DNA of 64,000 bases, taken from NCBI RefSeq assembly GCF_016920785.2, contig NW_024609884.1, positions 82,807,647-82,871,646 of the forward strand, written 5' to 3'. The translations under genes and the position numbers were made by a program. Within the stretch, counting starts at the first letter, position 1. Each line of letters starts with the position of its first letter. Positions 45,501 through 57,500 of this stretch are shown here, one piece after another. The notes under the pieces were generated by a model. That model was not told the DNA's origin. It did no database searches and worked only from the letters and a program-made list of their open reading frames with translations. The DNA is from Ixodes scapularis. Its lineage: Eukaryota; Arthropoda; Arachnida; Ixodida; Ixodidae.

Positions 45501-48500
45501 CCCCCCCCCCCCCCCAAAAAAAAAAAAAAAAAAAGTGGGAAAGAAAAAAACATTTAAAAGCTCAAGTTGCAAACAAACTTGAGCGAAGAGAAGCAGCGAT
45601 TCAGGATTGAAAGCTAAAGAATACCCCCTGCACGCACACACAGCCGAAAAAAAAACTTTTCATCCCAATACAGTTGCAAAGAGAAGCGATTCAGAAAGGG
45701 AGATAGGCTAAAAAAAAATAACTCTGCAAAGGGGAGATGAGCTAAAAAAAAAAAACTTTTCAGCGCGTTGTTACAAGGTGGAAGCAAAGAGATGAGAAAG
45801 AAAGAGAAACTCTCGCCTTACAACGAACGCATCGTGGAAGTTTGTTGTAAATGATTTTTCCTATATCGAATTACTTGCTGTATCGAACTGATCGTAGCGT
45901 TTCCTGCTGTTTGTTATAAACGGGTTTGACTGTACTTAGTACCTATAGTACGTTTTGCCACGTGCCTACTTTGGATACTATGCACCTGAACGGCTTCTTT
46001 GTCTTATGAGTTTTAATTTTGTAAAACACCTCTTGGTGATCTTCCTTTTCCTTTCTGATAGAGGCACAAACAGACTCCAATTCATTCTTTTACTGTACTT
46101 TGCACACCATTTCCTTAAGCTCTCGAAAAGGGTTCAATCGTTTTTTTTTAATTTTTTTTTCCCGCTCTTAATGATTCTTTATTATATGTTCCAGCTTTCA
46201 ACTCTACAAAGACTCCTTCCTTGTCTGATACCAGTAAACGCATATCAAACGACTTTAGCTCACGGGTAGCGTTGAGGTGTGGCTTCTGTCCTTTTTAATG
46301 ACAAATCCCTCCTTGCAACTTGAGCTTACTGCTGAGGTCACAAATTGGTCCCGCTGGGTCTCTGGCACCATGGTTGGAGCTTGATGAATGGTAGACACCA
46401 TGTCGCCACGAGACAGTCCCACGGTTGGGTTGAACTTCGGTCTTCGGTTGAGAACTGTCGCAGTTTGGGGTGTCAGATGCAGGTCTGATAAGTTGAGAAA
46501 TCCAGGCCCTTGAGGTTTCCCAAAATCGCGTGCTTTCTTGTGGGGTGGTAGCTGTGTTTTTAAAAATATTTTCCTTGCTGATTCTAAGAACCCAAATGAT
46601 CTGGTCTCCAAAAATTCATACTCGTTTGTGCGTTTGATGTTTGGTCCTAGATATGATCCCATGAACGGAGGAATTGCAGCGTTGACAATTTTCAGTTGGT
46701 TCGATATCTGTTTCCCTGCAAGTTGGATGATGTGATAGTTTGCATTCCAGTCTTGAGGGGCGAAGCCGTAAAGTCTCTGCAGCTCCGGAGGAACTTGTTT
46801 TTTTTTTTTTCGGATGTAGAATCCCAAGGTTTGGAGTCGAATCAAAAGCTGCAATCTTAGAAGAAAAGGGTAGCGGCATGCAGAAACTGCGCTTACCAGT
46901 TGTTAATGCCGGAGGACAAGAGTGGGGACATCGACAGCGAAGGGAGGCTCTTGTTACATAGGATGAACATAGATAGATGTAGGAGAGCATGTTGGTTAAA
47001 CATCTTGGTATGTGAACGCAAGAGAGGACAAGGGACACACAAAAACACATCGGACACTGACAGCGCTCAACTCTCAACAAGTTTATTCTCTCTTCCGGCG
47101 TGCAACACCGGCATGATCTTGACAGCGCCCCTGCGGGCTCAAGGCCACGCTCGTGCCTCTCCCCCCGGACCGTGCTGGATTCCATGTCAGCAGTCATTCA
47201 AGCGCTTTGATTATTTTGTTTTAAGATATATAATTAAATTAATTAATCTCAACACAAAGCTTGGGGCTGCCTTTGTAAAACAGATGTTACAGTCAGCTTG
47301 AGTTTGTTTGTGGCCCGCAAGATGTGATACAAAAAAAAAAGCCGTCTGCATGGAATCACCCAAGTGCGGTGTTGCTGGTGCGGTATATGGATTTGCTTTA
47401 ATTGGCTTGCGACGCCAAAATTTACAAAGCGCTTCTGTTCAAACTGATAAAGACCTACCTACCAGTTTCATGAAGTGGTGCCTGGCATTTGACTTCAGCC
47501 AAACTTGTCGGAGGTCACTTCTCTGGTACCTGCTAATTTCATTTCGCAAATTTTATGGGAGACCGATCTTAGGCTTTACTTGATTGGCCTGTCACTTATC
47601 TCATATCCTGAGTATGTCATAAGGAAATGCCCATCTCACAAATAGTTTATTTATCCTTAAAGGACACATGCAAAGGAAAAAAACATTTTTTTTAAACGGC
47701 TTAGATGGAAAAAGGACCCCATAAAACGATTTTACATTGAAGAAAAAAAACTTTTAGAGCTATATTTACGGCGCAAAACGAATTTGTAGTTGGCGCCCGC
47801 GGGCACCGCGGAAAAGTGGTCTGTATTTATCACGTGACTGGTCTTTATTTATCACGTGGTGCTTGCGCTCTTTCGGAAGCTTCCTATGGCCTCTAAAAGT
47901 AACTTATTCATCTTTGTTTGAAGTATAACAAAAAACCAAGACGAATAAGTAACTTTTAGAGCCCAAAGGAAACTCCTGAAAAAGCGCAAGCAGACGTGAT
48001 AGACCTGTGCGCCGGTCAGACGACGGCGGCGGCGCCCCGAAGCAGACGAACTTGTGCGGAGGCGGCGACGGCGGCGTGGAGAAACGCGTTGAAGCGCCGT
48101 TCGCACAACGCTCAGCGTGCGGCGGCGACGCAGCGCGGCGGCGCGCGGGCCTACCACGTGACCAGCGGCGGCTCCCGCGAGCGCGAACTACAAATTCGTA
48201 TAGCGCCGTAAATATAGCTCTAAAAATTTTGTTTCTTCGTTGTAAAATCGTTTTATGACATCCTTTTTCCATCTAAGCTGTCTAAAAAAAATTTTTTTTT
48301 CCTTTGCATGTGTCCTGTAAGTCCAACATTGGGGAATGCCCTTAATAAGTATGTTTAACAAAACCGTAAGTAAAAAAAAATACTATCTGGCATAGGAAGG
48401 ATTATTGAAGTATTTCTTGAGCCCTTAGTTTTTTTTAAAGGACACATGCAAAGGAAAAATTCTTTTTTTTTTAAACAGCCTGGTTGGGAAAAGGAAGTCA

Positions 48501-51500
48501 TAAAACAATTTTATAATGGAAAAAAAATTTTTAGAGCTATATTTATGGTGCTATACAAATTTGTAGTTGGTGCCCGCGGGCACCGCAGAAAAGTGGACGC
48601 TATTTGTCGCGTGGTACTTGCTCCCTTTCAGAAGCTTCCTATGGTCTCTAAAAGTTACTTATTCATCTTTGTTTCAAGTGCAACAAAAAACGAAGATTAA
48701 TAAGTAACTTTTAGAGCCCAATAGAAGCTCCTGAAAAAGCGTAAGCAGACGTGACAGACTAGTCTGCCGGTCAGATGACAATGGCGATGGCGCTGCGGAG
48801 CAGACAAACTTGCGCGGGTGGCGGCAGCGTGGAGAAACGCTTTGAAACGGCGGTGCACCACGCTCAGCGTTCAGCAGTGGTGTGACTTTGAGGCGGCAGT
48901 GGCGCCGCGCGACGACGCATAGGTCTACCACGTGACCCGTGGCGGCTCCCACGGTCGCCAATTACGAATTCGTTTTGCGCCGTAAATATAGCTCTCAAAA
49001 TCTTTTTCTTCAATGTAAATTTGTTTTATAACATCCTTTTTCCATCTGGGCTGTTTAAAAAAAAATTTTTTTTCCTTTGCATATACCTTCAAGAAAAATA
49101 CTAAGGCAGCATGACTTACTTCTTTAGATTTCTTCATCATTATCGAAGATTCTTCCAGTCTGCAAAGTTTGCAAAAAGCCGGTGCTTGCAAAAAATCAAA
49201 CAGTGGGCAGTAAACTATAGGTTGTATTCACTGGCAGTCATAGCTGAGCTCGCTGCTGCTTTCGAATCACTGGGGAAGAGAGAGAGGGGAAAGCTGCTTT
49301 TGTATGAATTTTGAGTGAAAGTTAATCTTTTATAATCTTCTAGAGCGAGAATAGCGACGTCTGGGGAAGCCTGGGACATACAAAGGAAACTCCTGGGGAG
49401 AAGAAAGTTTCTCCTTCCCTTCTTCTCTTGTGATTGCCTGAGAACTGACGGGAAACCCCTCCCAAGCATGCGCTGTGAGCGCTTGCCTCAAATATGACGT
49501 CCAGTGAATACCACCTATACTCCCTTCACCCCTAAGGTGACAGTGCATTGGAAGGTATACATGCTCGCCGGACCAATCAGCCGCCTTCCTTTCATCACTT
49601 GAGCCCGCTCTCTCCCTGTACGTATGAGAGGGAGCGTGATCACATGGCAAATTATAGACCTACGATTGGTCCAATGGGCATGTAGTTTCCACCGCCCTGT
49701 CAGGTCTGGGGTAAACGGAGTATAGTGAGTTCCTCTGTTCTTCGCGATTTAGCACACTGTTAATCAGGCTGTCGACCTGCTTTTTTACTGTGCACTTATT
49801 CATTAGTCTCTTCATTAATTTCTTTTTCTGGAAACTAGTATCAATGGATATGGTTGTAGACCATGGAGATCCTCCTTGTGCATCAGTTCAGTCGTTTAGT
49901 GTCCGAACCTGTCTGAAATTGAGGACAAAAATTCACCAGGTGCAGTATAACATTAAAAAGTCTGGCATTTAGGCTCTAAAGCACTTCATGGTTCTTAAAG
50001 TGGCTCACTACCGCTGTTTAATTGGTTGCGGGCTGCAAGGGACACATTTGTATCACAACATAAGGCGGAAACGACATAAAACACAAACACAGCTGTGAGG
50101 ATGCTGAAACCGAAACCAACCGAATTGAAGCCACCCCATGGCGGTGAGTGTGTCTGTGCATTCTATCCGCCAGTGAGGCAACTACTAAGATCAGAAGGTC
50201 TATAAATAAATATTCATTCACCATGCCGATGGGCCCATCATCTAAATTTTCATATTTTTGCTAATCACAGTGTAAAAGCACAGTACTTGATCATATTTTA
50301 GTAGGAGCTGCATATTGTGGTCTATTCCCCCAGCTGTTTCTGAATGAAAGCACCCACCTTGGACATTAGGCAGCAATTGTTTCTTTACCTCACCGACTTG
50401 AGGTTTTCCCACTTCTCCTCAGGAGTGGAAGGCTTTAGTTAGTGAGAATTGGAGCAGATATGTTAGCTCGAGTTTACATTCCCGTTTGTAGACGTCCAGG
50501 TGAAACGGTGAAGGTGCTGTGATTTGTAAGGGTACTTGTTTTAGCAGCTCTTCCCTTTTCTTTCTTTTTCTCAAGGACGGCGGCGGTAAGGATGACGCAG
50601 AACTTGCCCGTCAGCTTCAAGACGAAGAGTTCAGGAGCCGGAGTCGCGCAGTCAAGAAGTCGCGGGTAAGCAGCAACTTATGCTTTCCTCTGGCACATAG
50701 TAGGTTCTCAAACGGGGATCCTAGAAACCCAGGGGTTCTCAGAGTTCCCAAAGTTCCTCAACTGTCCCTGTCCGCTATTTCACTAGTTGCACGCAGCACT
50801 ACCAAGCTACAGGAGCGAGAGCGTAACGCAGGCAGTTGGGGAAGAGGGAAGGAGAAACTCCCCTTTTACCCTCCTTTGTGCTCCCCCACGTTGCTTCTCA
50901 CGCCTCCGGAGATTAGCGCGTTACTGTCGAGACCGGTTATTACGAAGTCGACAGGAATCGGAAATCATTTTGCTATATCTGCTATTTCGTTATAACCGAC
51001 TTCAGTTAGCGAAGTGCAAAAGGGAATGGGAAATCGTGATCGCTTCACTGTAGCCGCTATTTTGTTAAAACGGACTTCGTTATAAACGGTCTCGATAGTA
51101 CTCAAAATTTTACAAAGGTGGCGTCCCTCAGTACTCTATGCAGCTAGTGAGGTAGAGTATAAATGAAGTGTTCTTCCAGGTTAAGCACTAGTCTAGTTTA
51201 GTGAATCTGAGCCACTCACTGATACGTAGCTATGAGCCAAACGCTGCCTTGTGTGTACATTATTGTATGAAAGGTCTGCAGGCTTCTGCACTGCTGTATT
51301 TCATTGCTGCCAGAACTGGGGGGGAGGGGGGGGGGGGGAGGGGGGGGGGGAGGGGGGGGGGGGGGGCTCTACAGTTGCCATTTGAGGCAGAGAGGGGCTC
51401 CTTGACATCTAAAAGTTTGAGATCCCCTGCTAGCAGTTCTTGTGATTTTCTCCGAGAGACACTAGCATTATGACCACATTTTCACTTAGATATAACTAGG

Positions 51501-54500
51501 GTTCTGCATTTTTGGAGTGTATTTTTGAGAACAATTGCAGGACGTTTTTACAGCGGAGCTGTTAAGGGCTAGTTTTCCCAGTATCGTGTCCGTGCGCAAA
51601 CAAATCTCGACTCAAAACTCTGGACAGCTACCGCCATCTATTAGCGACAGCGGCAACCAGACAACCGACTTGCCGGTTGTCCGGTTTTCGCCGTCGCTCA
51701 TAGATGGCGGCAACCTTTCCAGCCTTTCCACTCTGGCTTGCCGACTTGCGGCCGGCCATTATTTCATTCATAGTACAGCTTCATTGGTCTTCCTTCACCA
51801 GAATGGAAAGGCTGAAAGTTTTTTTTTTTTTTTTTCAGTTTATTTTTTACCACAAATTCGGTGTTTTTCGGAACCTTCGTTCATGATGCAAGAAAATCTG
51901 AGTTTTTGGGGTTTCTCGCGTTATATATTATATTTTGAGATTTAAAAAAAAAGTTTGAAAGCTTTACAAAGGTTTCTGCTTTGTCCTTGCCAACTTATAC
52001 TGGAGAAGACGTCTCAAGAGACATCTTCTCCTGTGCCTTCTTTCTTCGACTTAAGAGTTTCCTATTAATGCGAAAGTATTAACTATCTCATGGAGCGGAG
52101 CTGGCGGCATCTGTAACCAGAAAAAAAAAAGAGACACGGAAGAAATGCCCATTCTCCCATTGGCTGACCGAAACGGCTCCTAGATAACCATTGGCAGCCG
52201 CTTCACGAGAGCTCTTGCTCTGCCGCTGCTCTCGTGTCAGGCGTTGCCGGAGGAGGGTGGGCCGAGGCATCTATGTTGTTGGCTGTAACCTCGGCAGTAG
52301 CGAAATATAGCCGTCCACGCCAGTACACCGCAGACAAACTAGGGTGCGGAAGAAGGACATTCTTGCTTTCGCATTCACAACTCATAAGTGCTTACGTGTC
52401 CTCGGAATTTCGTTTTTCCTCACCACAGTCTCGGGTTTTAAACATCATGATTAGTGTATTATGAACTTTCTTTAGCAGGAGAACATGGAAGGCAGATGAC
52501 AAGAGTACATAACAGAAAGATTCAATTCTATTGACATACACGGAGAGTATTTAGTTAATTGTTTGTGGTGATGTTTCTACAGACTGTCAAGAAAGAGCCA
52601 AAGAGTGCCAAGAAAGAGGCCAAGCCCAAGGGAACCAAGAGAGGTCAGTGGTATGGTCTGGTTACCTCAGATAGTCACATTATTTTTTAACAGTTGCTAA
52701 AACTGTTGAGCAACAAAACTATGATGTATTGTTGTCTCAAGGCTGGTATAAGCATTTGCCTTTGACTGCAACTGAGTCCCAAAAAGGGCATGTCACAATC
52801 TTTGAACACACTTCTAACGAGGAAATAAGCTTTGCACGATTGTGGTTTTGGGTTTGTTGAGTTGCTTAGAGCATCTAAATTGAGTTGTCACCACAAAAGG
52901 ACGATCTCAGAATCGATTTAGTGCCCCTTTAACTCTTTCCGTACCACGGGGAAAAGTGGTGATTCTTGAGGGATGGACAAAACGTTTTTAATTTTAAGAA
53001 CTAGTCAGCATATGGGTAATCATGATACATCAAAATGCTGCCAATAAGCTGCTCTTTAGAAGAAGAAAAAAGACATACTAATATCTGAAAATTGTTTTTT
53101 TGAAATTTGAGTGCTGAACTTGGAATTTGTGCAACAATGAGAACAAAAAGTCTAAACATATGTGGCTGTATTGATTCATAGTATGATTTTTAAAAGTCCT
53201 AAATATACAAAGTGGATCCCATATATACCACTATCACTTCTGTAAGTTAATCTCTAGTGTCTTTTTCTGGTCTTTAGGCTAGTGTGCTTCCGTGGCGTCG
53301 TGCCATTCAGAGACGCTGTTGCATGTGGAGGCACATATCCTCCAGAAAACTTGTTTTTGCACAAAACCTTGGTTTGTTATAGCACTGCTCTAACTTCTCC
53401 TCTGCTGGTGTCTTTATGAGGAAGCTTGAATGACGCTCTCCAAGGAGCACCTGTCGATATTCTGCATCTCGGTGGTGAGACGTCGCTGTGCTTGTTCCAA
53501 CATCATCCACAGTCCACACTGGTGCTGTCATCTAAAAGACAAGCAGCAAAAGCAGTAAAATCGTGTGATTGAGGCTTTTTTTCTAGCGCTCTTCAATGTC
53601 AGCAGGACAGCACAATTGGCAAGTGCCACCATTGCACAGAGATTCATTTCTGATAGCTCACCAGCTTGGGAGAAAGCTCGAAACAAAATCAAAATCGAAG
53701 CTGTAGTTCTTCAGCAATCCACAAGATGGCGCAAAGCGTTCCTGCGTGCCAAGTTTCTAATTTTGGAAGAGCATGGAATCCTTCGATCACGGGTGATGGA
53801 TGGCCAATGGGCGTGGTACGGAAAGAGTTTAACACTTCCACCAGATCACAGCACACACTTGGTCGCAGTCAAACGCAAATGTGTGAGCCAGCCTTTGGGC
53901 ATCATGTTGTCCATTCACAGAGACCGATCATCATGAGCTACCCGTTTAGAGCCATGGAAAATTTGTATCAGTAATGTTCTAGTCATGTGCTAGCCATGAC
54001 TTGTTTCTAGCCAGGGTGGCGAATCGGTCATTATTCCGGTGTGGTTCGGGTTCAGCGGCTTTGTATTTTGTTCCGGTTTGGTTACAATTCAGTGCTGCAT
54101 GTGTAATATCGTTTGGCTACCGGTTTCACCAAGTGTGAACCGGTTCAAATCGGTTCATAACTCTACCTTAGGCTATGGCCGCCAATGCATTTCCTTTGGC
54201 TTTTGTTGTGCACGCACTCAGTAGCTGGACACAAAGGTGGAGTGTAATGTTTTCATCGCACCAAAATATTAGCGATTGGCCAAAATTTTGTCGAATCTTG
54301 GGATTTGGCAAAGGTGAAGTTTTGCCAAACTTTTCTAAAGATTGGGCAAAAGTTGATATTTCGTTATTCTAGCAAAACAAGTTTTTTTTTTTTTTAACTT
54401 AAATATACTATAATGTAGATTGATTATTAAATAACGTGATATCCTACAAGATTATTGTCAGTTTTGTGTGTTTACTGGCAATTTTACAGTGCCTTCTTGC

Positions 54501-57500
54501 AGAAGAGGTGTGAAGAGTTTGCATGGTAGTGGGCGCTGTAACAATACGCGAGTTTCGGTTTTGAGGCCTTATCAGCACAAACCTGCAAGCGTCTGTACAT
54601 TGATAAAGTTAAATAAAGGCGGGAACACTGTTCTTACTTTCTCCGCGAGTTACCGTTTCGCTCGCGCGAAAATGAATGCAACGGCTGCTCCATCCGAAGA
54701 GCTAGCAATATTATTGTAAGTGTGCATGTTTTTCTATTTGAGTCACTTGACGCCAGCTTTGCATGAAAATGTGCGTCCCATATTCGCAGCATCCCGTTTT
54801 TAACTTTTAAAATGCCGGTTTCTGATATTAGGACATACTCGGACGTTTAGGAAGATGGGAAGAGGACTGTCGAATGTGCAACGTCGAGCATGATAGTTCT
54901 TTGTTTAGTGTAATGCAAATAGTTGAAAGCCGCGAAATAACGCTAATTAGAAAGCAATATAATTCTGTTTTGGCACAAACTATTTATGAGCCGAAAACAG
55001 GATTGCTATAATTGCGAGGAGTGCTTTAAAGTACTTTCCAGTCAATGTTGCAACTACCTTGTTGCATCAAACAAAAATGTTGCGCTATCCTCAAATGTCA
55101 ATTTATTTGCCAATGAAAATGTCATAGTTTCCTGAACATGGCATATATCGGGTGCCCACAATGTTTTGTTGGCTCTCGAAGTGATTGTATAAATCAGCCT
55201 CATAAACACATGGCGCTACGATTTATTTGAGAGGTGTCTGAACGTGGTGGATTCATTATTTGAAAGTATGATGGCATAAAACCTTCGGAGTAAAGAAAAT
55301 AATTAAAATTTTTGTTCTATAAAAAAATTTCTGCTAAGCTTTTTCTTTTTTTTCCCCCGAAATCATCAAAGAACTTTTTTGGGCCCTTCTGGCGTTTATT
55401 ACGACTGAAAAACGGGTGGAATGAAGAGGAAACTAAATTAGCTTACATATATTTCAGTTAATTTGCCCGAAATAAACGTCACAGTGGCCCAAAATAATAT
55501 TTATGTTTACATGCCAAGTAGTATATAGTTTGTTTCAAAAACTATATAAATACACTGTGATTTTTTTTTTTGTGTTTTACTCTGGTGAACTAATACTTTC
55601 ATAATTGTACTGAAAACTTCCATTGTCGCGTTCTCGCACATACGCAGAGGTTTCCCAAATATTTGCGAACTTGGCCGAATCTGAAGTTTGGCAGATTCGC
55701 TCCATCACTTCAAAATAACATGAGAGAATGAGAAATGCATAATAATTTGCTCCACGTATGCAAACTGCACTTGGTCACCGCAAATGTCAGGCACACTGTC
55801 ACTGCACGTGGCGCTGTCACATTTTTGGTAATGATGTAAAGAAAGCTTAATGCTTTGAAGGTAACATACCACATATTATTTTGTTTAAAAAAAAAAAAAA
55901 AAACAAAGTCCATTGAATAAAGCTTGAAGTTTGATCAAATGCGTCAAGAAGCTTACACATGTTAGTAGGATTTGGTCTTGCAAATGACTATTTAACTGAA
56001 ATAATTAAATGGCCCTACAACTGAGGGATCTGTTTGCAGTTATTCTTTCCAGAAATGAAGCTTGACTTACATCAACATGGCAAACACAAATGGAACGTCA
56101 AGGAATACAGAAACACATACACAACCTGCTACAATTGTGTAGGAAATTGTTTCGTGTATTGTTGGATTAAAATTAAATAATGATATGCTCTGAAACAAAT
56201 CAGAGGGTGACTCATCATGTAATTAGGAATAGGCCTAAAAATAATTATTTTGGCAAAATATATTTTCATTACTATGAAGCAGTTTCCCAAACCCCCCCAA
56301 AATGCATACTACTATACTACTGGACATTGTTACTCATGAAAATAGAACTATGCTCTGTTCTGTTCTGTTCTATAATTTATTTCTCGCAGTCACACAGGCA
56401 CTTGGAAACATAACCCAAGTAGAGTACTCATGCAATATCAATCAGCCAGCAAGCAGTCATACTGTCGAACTGCCTGTTATGTATGACTGAGTAGTTCAGT
56501 TGAAGAGGAGGGGGAGAGCGAAATGCAATCAAAAGATAATTCAAATAAAAAGAACGAGAAAAGAACCAATAATGTGCTGCATTTGAAACGCAAAAAAAAA
56601 AAAAAAAAAATCTTGAGCAGCGTCTAGAGCTACACTTCGTTTCAGCTTATGATGGACCACAGCAGACACTACGAGCCACCCAGCTATTCCAGCGTTGTGA
56701 ATGTCGTGAATATGCGCCCATTGCTGCACCCTTCTCGAAGGTCATGTGACACTAACGCAGCATTGGAGATAATATAGTAAAAGTGCAGGCGAATTGGCCC
56801 CGTTTGCTTGCAGTGCGGTTAAGTGCTAACCACGGTTAAAGTTAGCCGCAGTACCTAGGAGAGGGATTTTGAAATCGCGTGACTGGCTTCGGTAGGGATG
56901 CAGGGAGCCACGCATGGCCCCGTCGCTTTGTTTGACAAAATGTCTGCAGCGTATGCAGTTTCCACGTTCGCGGTCGCATTGGTGTTTGTCTTCAGGGCCC
57001 ATTTGCTCGAAGCCGGGTAACTTTAACTGCGGTTAAAAGTTAACCGCCCTTCGCAACTAGGTACCTACAACTACCTTGCCAAGTTTGGATGAGGGCTGGA
57101 TGAGGCGATAGCTCCGTGTTTTATTATAGGGTGATAGCTGGTGTCACCTACTCGTTTTAGCGAATATAAGTGGCTTCCGTGGAGAAAGTTGCCAAAAAGG
57201 GGGGACCCAAGAAATGCGCGCTAGCTACCAGAGCCGTTTATTGGGAAAGTTTGGCCATTGATTGGATTGAATAGGCGAGCATCTTGTGGCCATCCACAAA
57301 CCGCGAAACAGCCCCTAGTGGTGGTCGTGAGCTCTAAAAGTGTGACTCGACTAATTTAAGACATTTTAGCGTCGCTGTAGTAAAAAGGTGCAACTTTTGG
57401 TGACTGAAAACTCGGCGCATGTGAGGTTTTCGTCAAGTCCATATTCAACGGTAGAATAAACGAACGCATGTTCGGAACCAGAGCAAACTGCGTAGTTGCG

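Larger units (their letters stand above)
43548..47175 (-). mobile_element. Penelope-like retroelement, decayed, with pseudo-LTRs
   Basis: The minus strand encodes, in order, an N-terminal region (46,854-46,255), LLVSDKEGVFVELKAGTYN (about 46,240-46,180; the DKG motif of PLE RTs), RT fingers and palm (45,300-44,680) with TGVCIGSAVAPVLSNLYLSA and the catalytic FRFVDDYLT, then a GIY-YIG nuclease (44,512-43,900). Direct repeats of about 200 bp (near 43,548-43,990 and 46,985-47,175; shared GTTTATTCTCTCTTCCGGCG) are the pseudo-LTRs typical of PLEs. Frameshifts, a Tigger-like MITE and a foldback in the 3' repeat show that it is inactive. Confidence 0.88.
35789..50575 (+). other. Intron 3 of the SWIB/DEK_C gene (14.8 kb)
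   Basis: The largest intron contains a possible 3.9-kb element (37,986-41,873), a 1-kb element (42,500-43,510), the Penelope-like element (43.5-47.2 kb) and twin foldbacks (47.7-49.1 kb). Between 36,099 and 36,778, GGGTGGCCATACTCC and GGGACATCTGGTCAAC may be decayed inverted termini of another element. The stretches 36,780-37,980, 41,880-42,500 and 49,520-50,030 show nothing I can name. Confidence 0.7.

Noticed and set aside
47852..48272. Arg- and Ala-rich frames on both strands
   Set aside because: They fall in the GC-rich centre and arms of foldback twin 1 and share no protein motif.
53565..53936. 123-codon frame as a host gene
   Set aside because: It overlaps the right half and border of the TTAACTCTTTCCG element and has no recognisable domain or splice sites.
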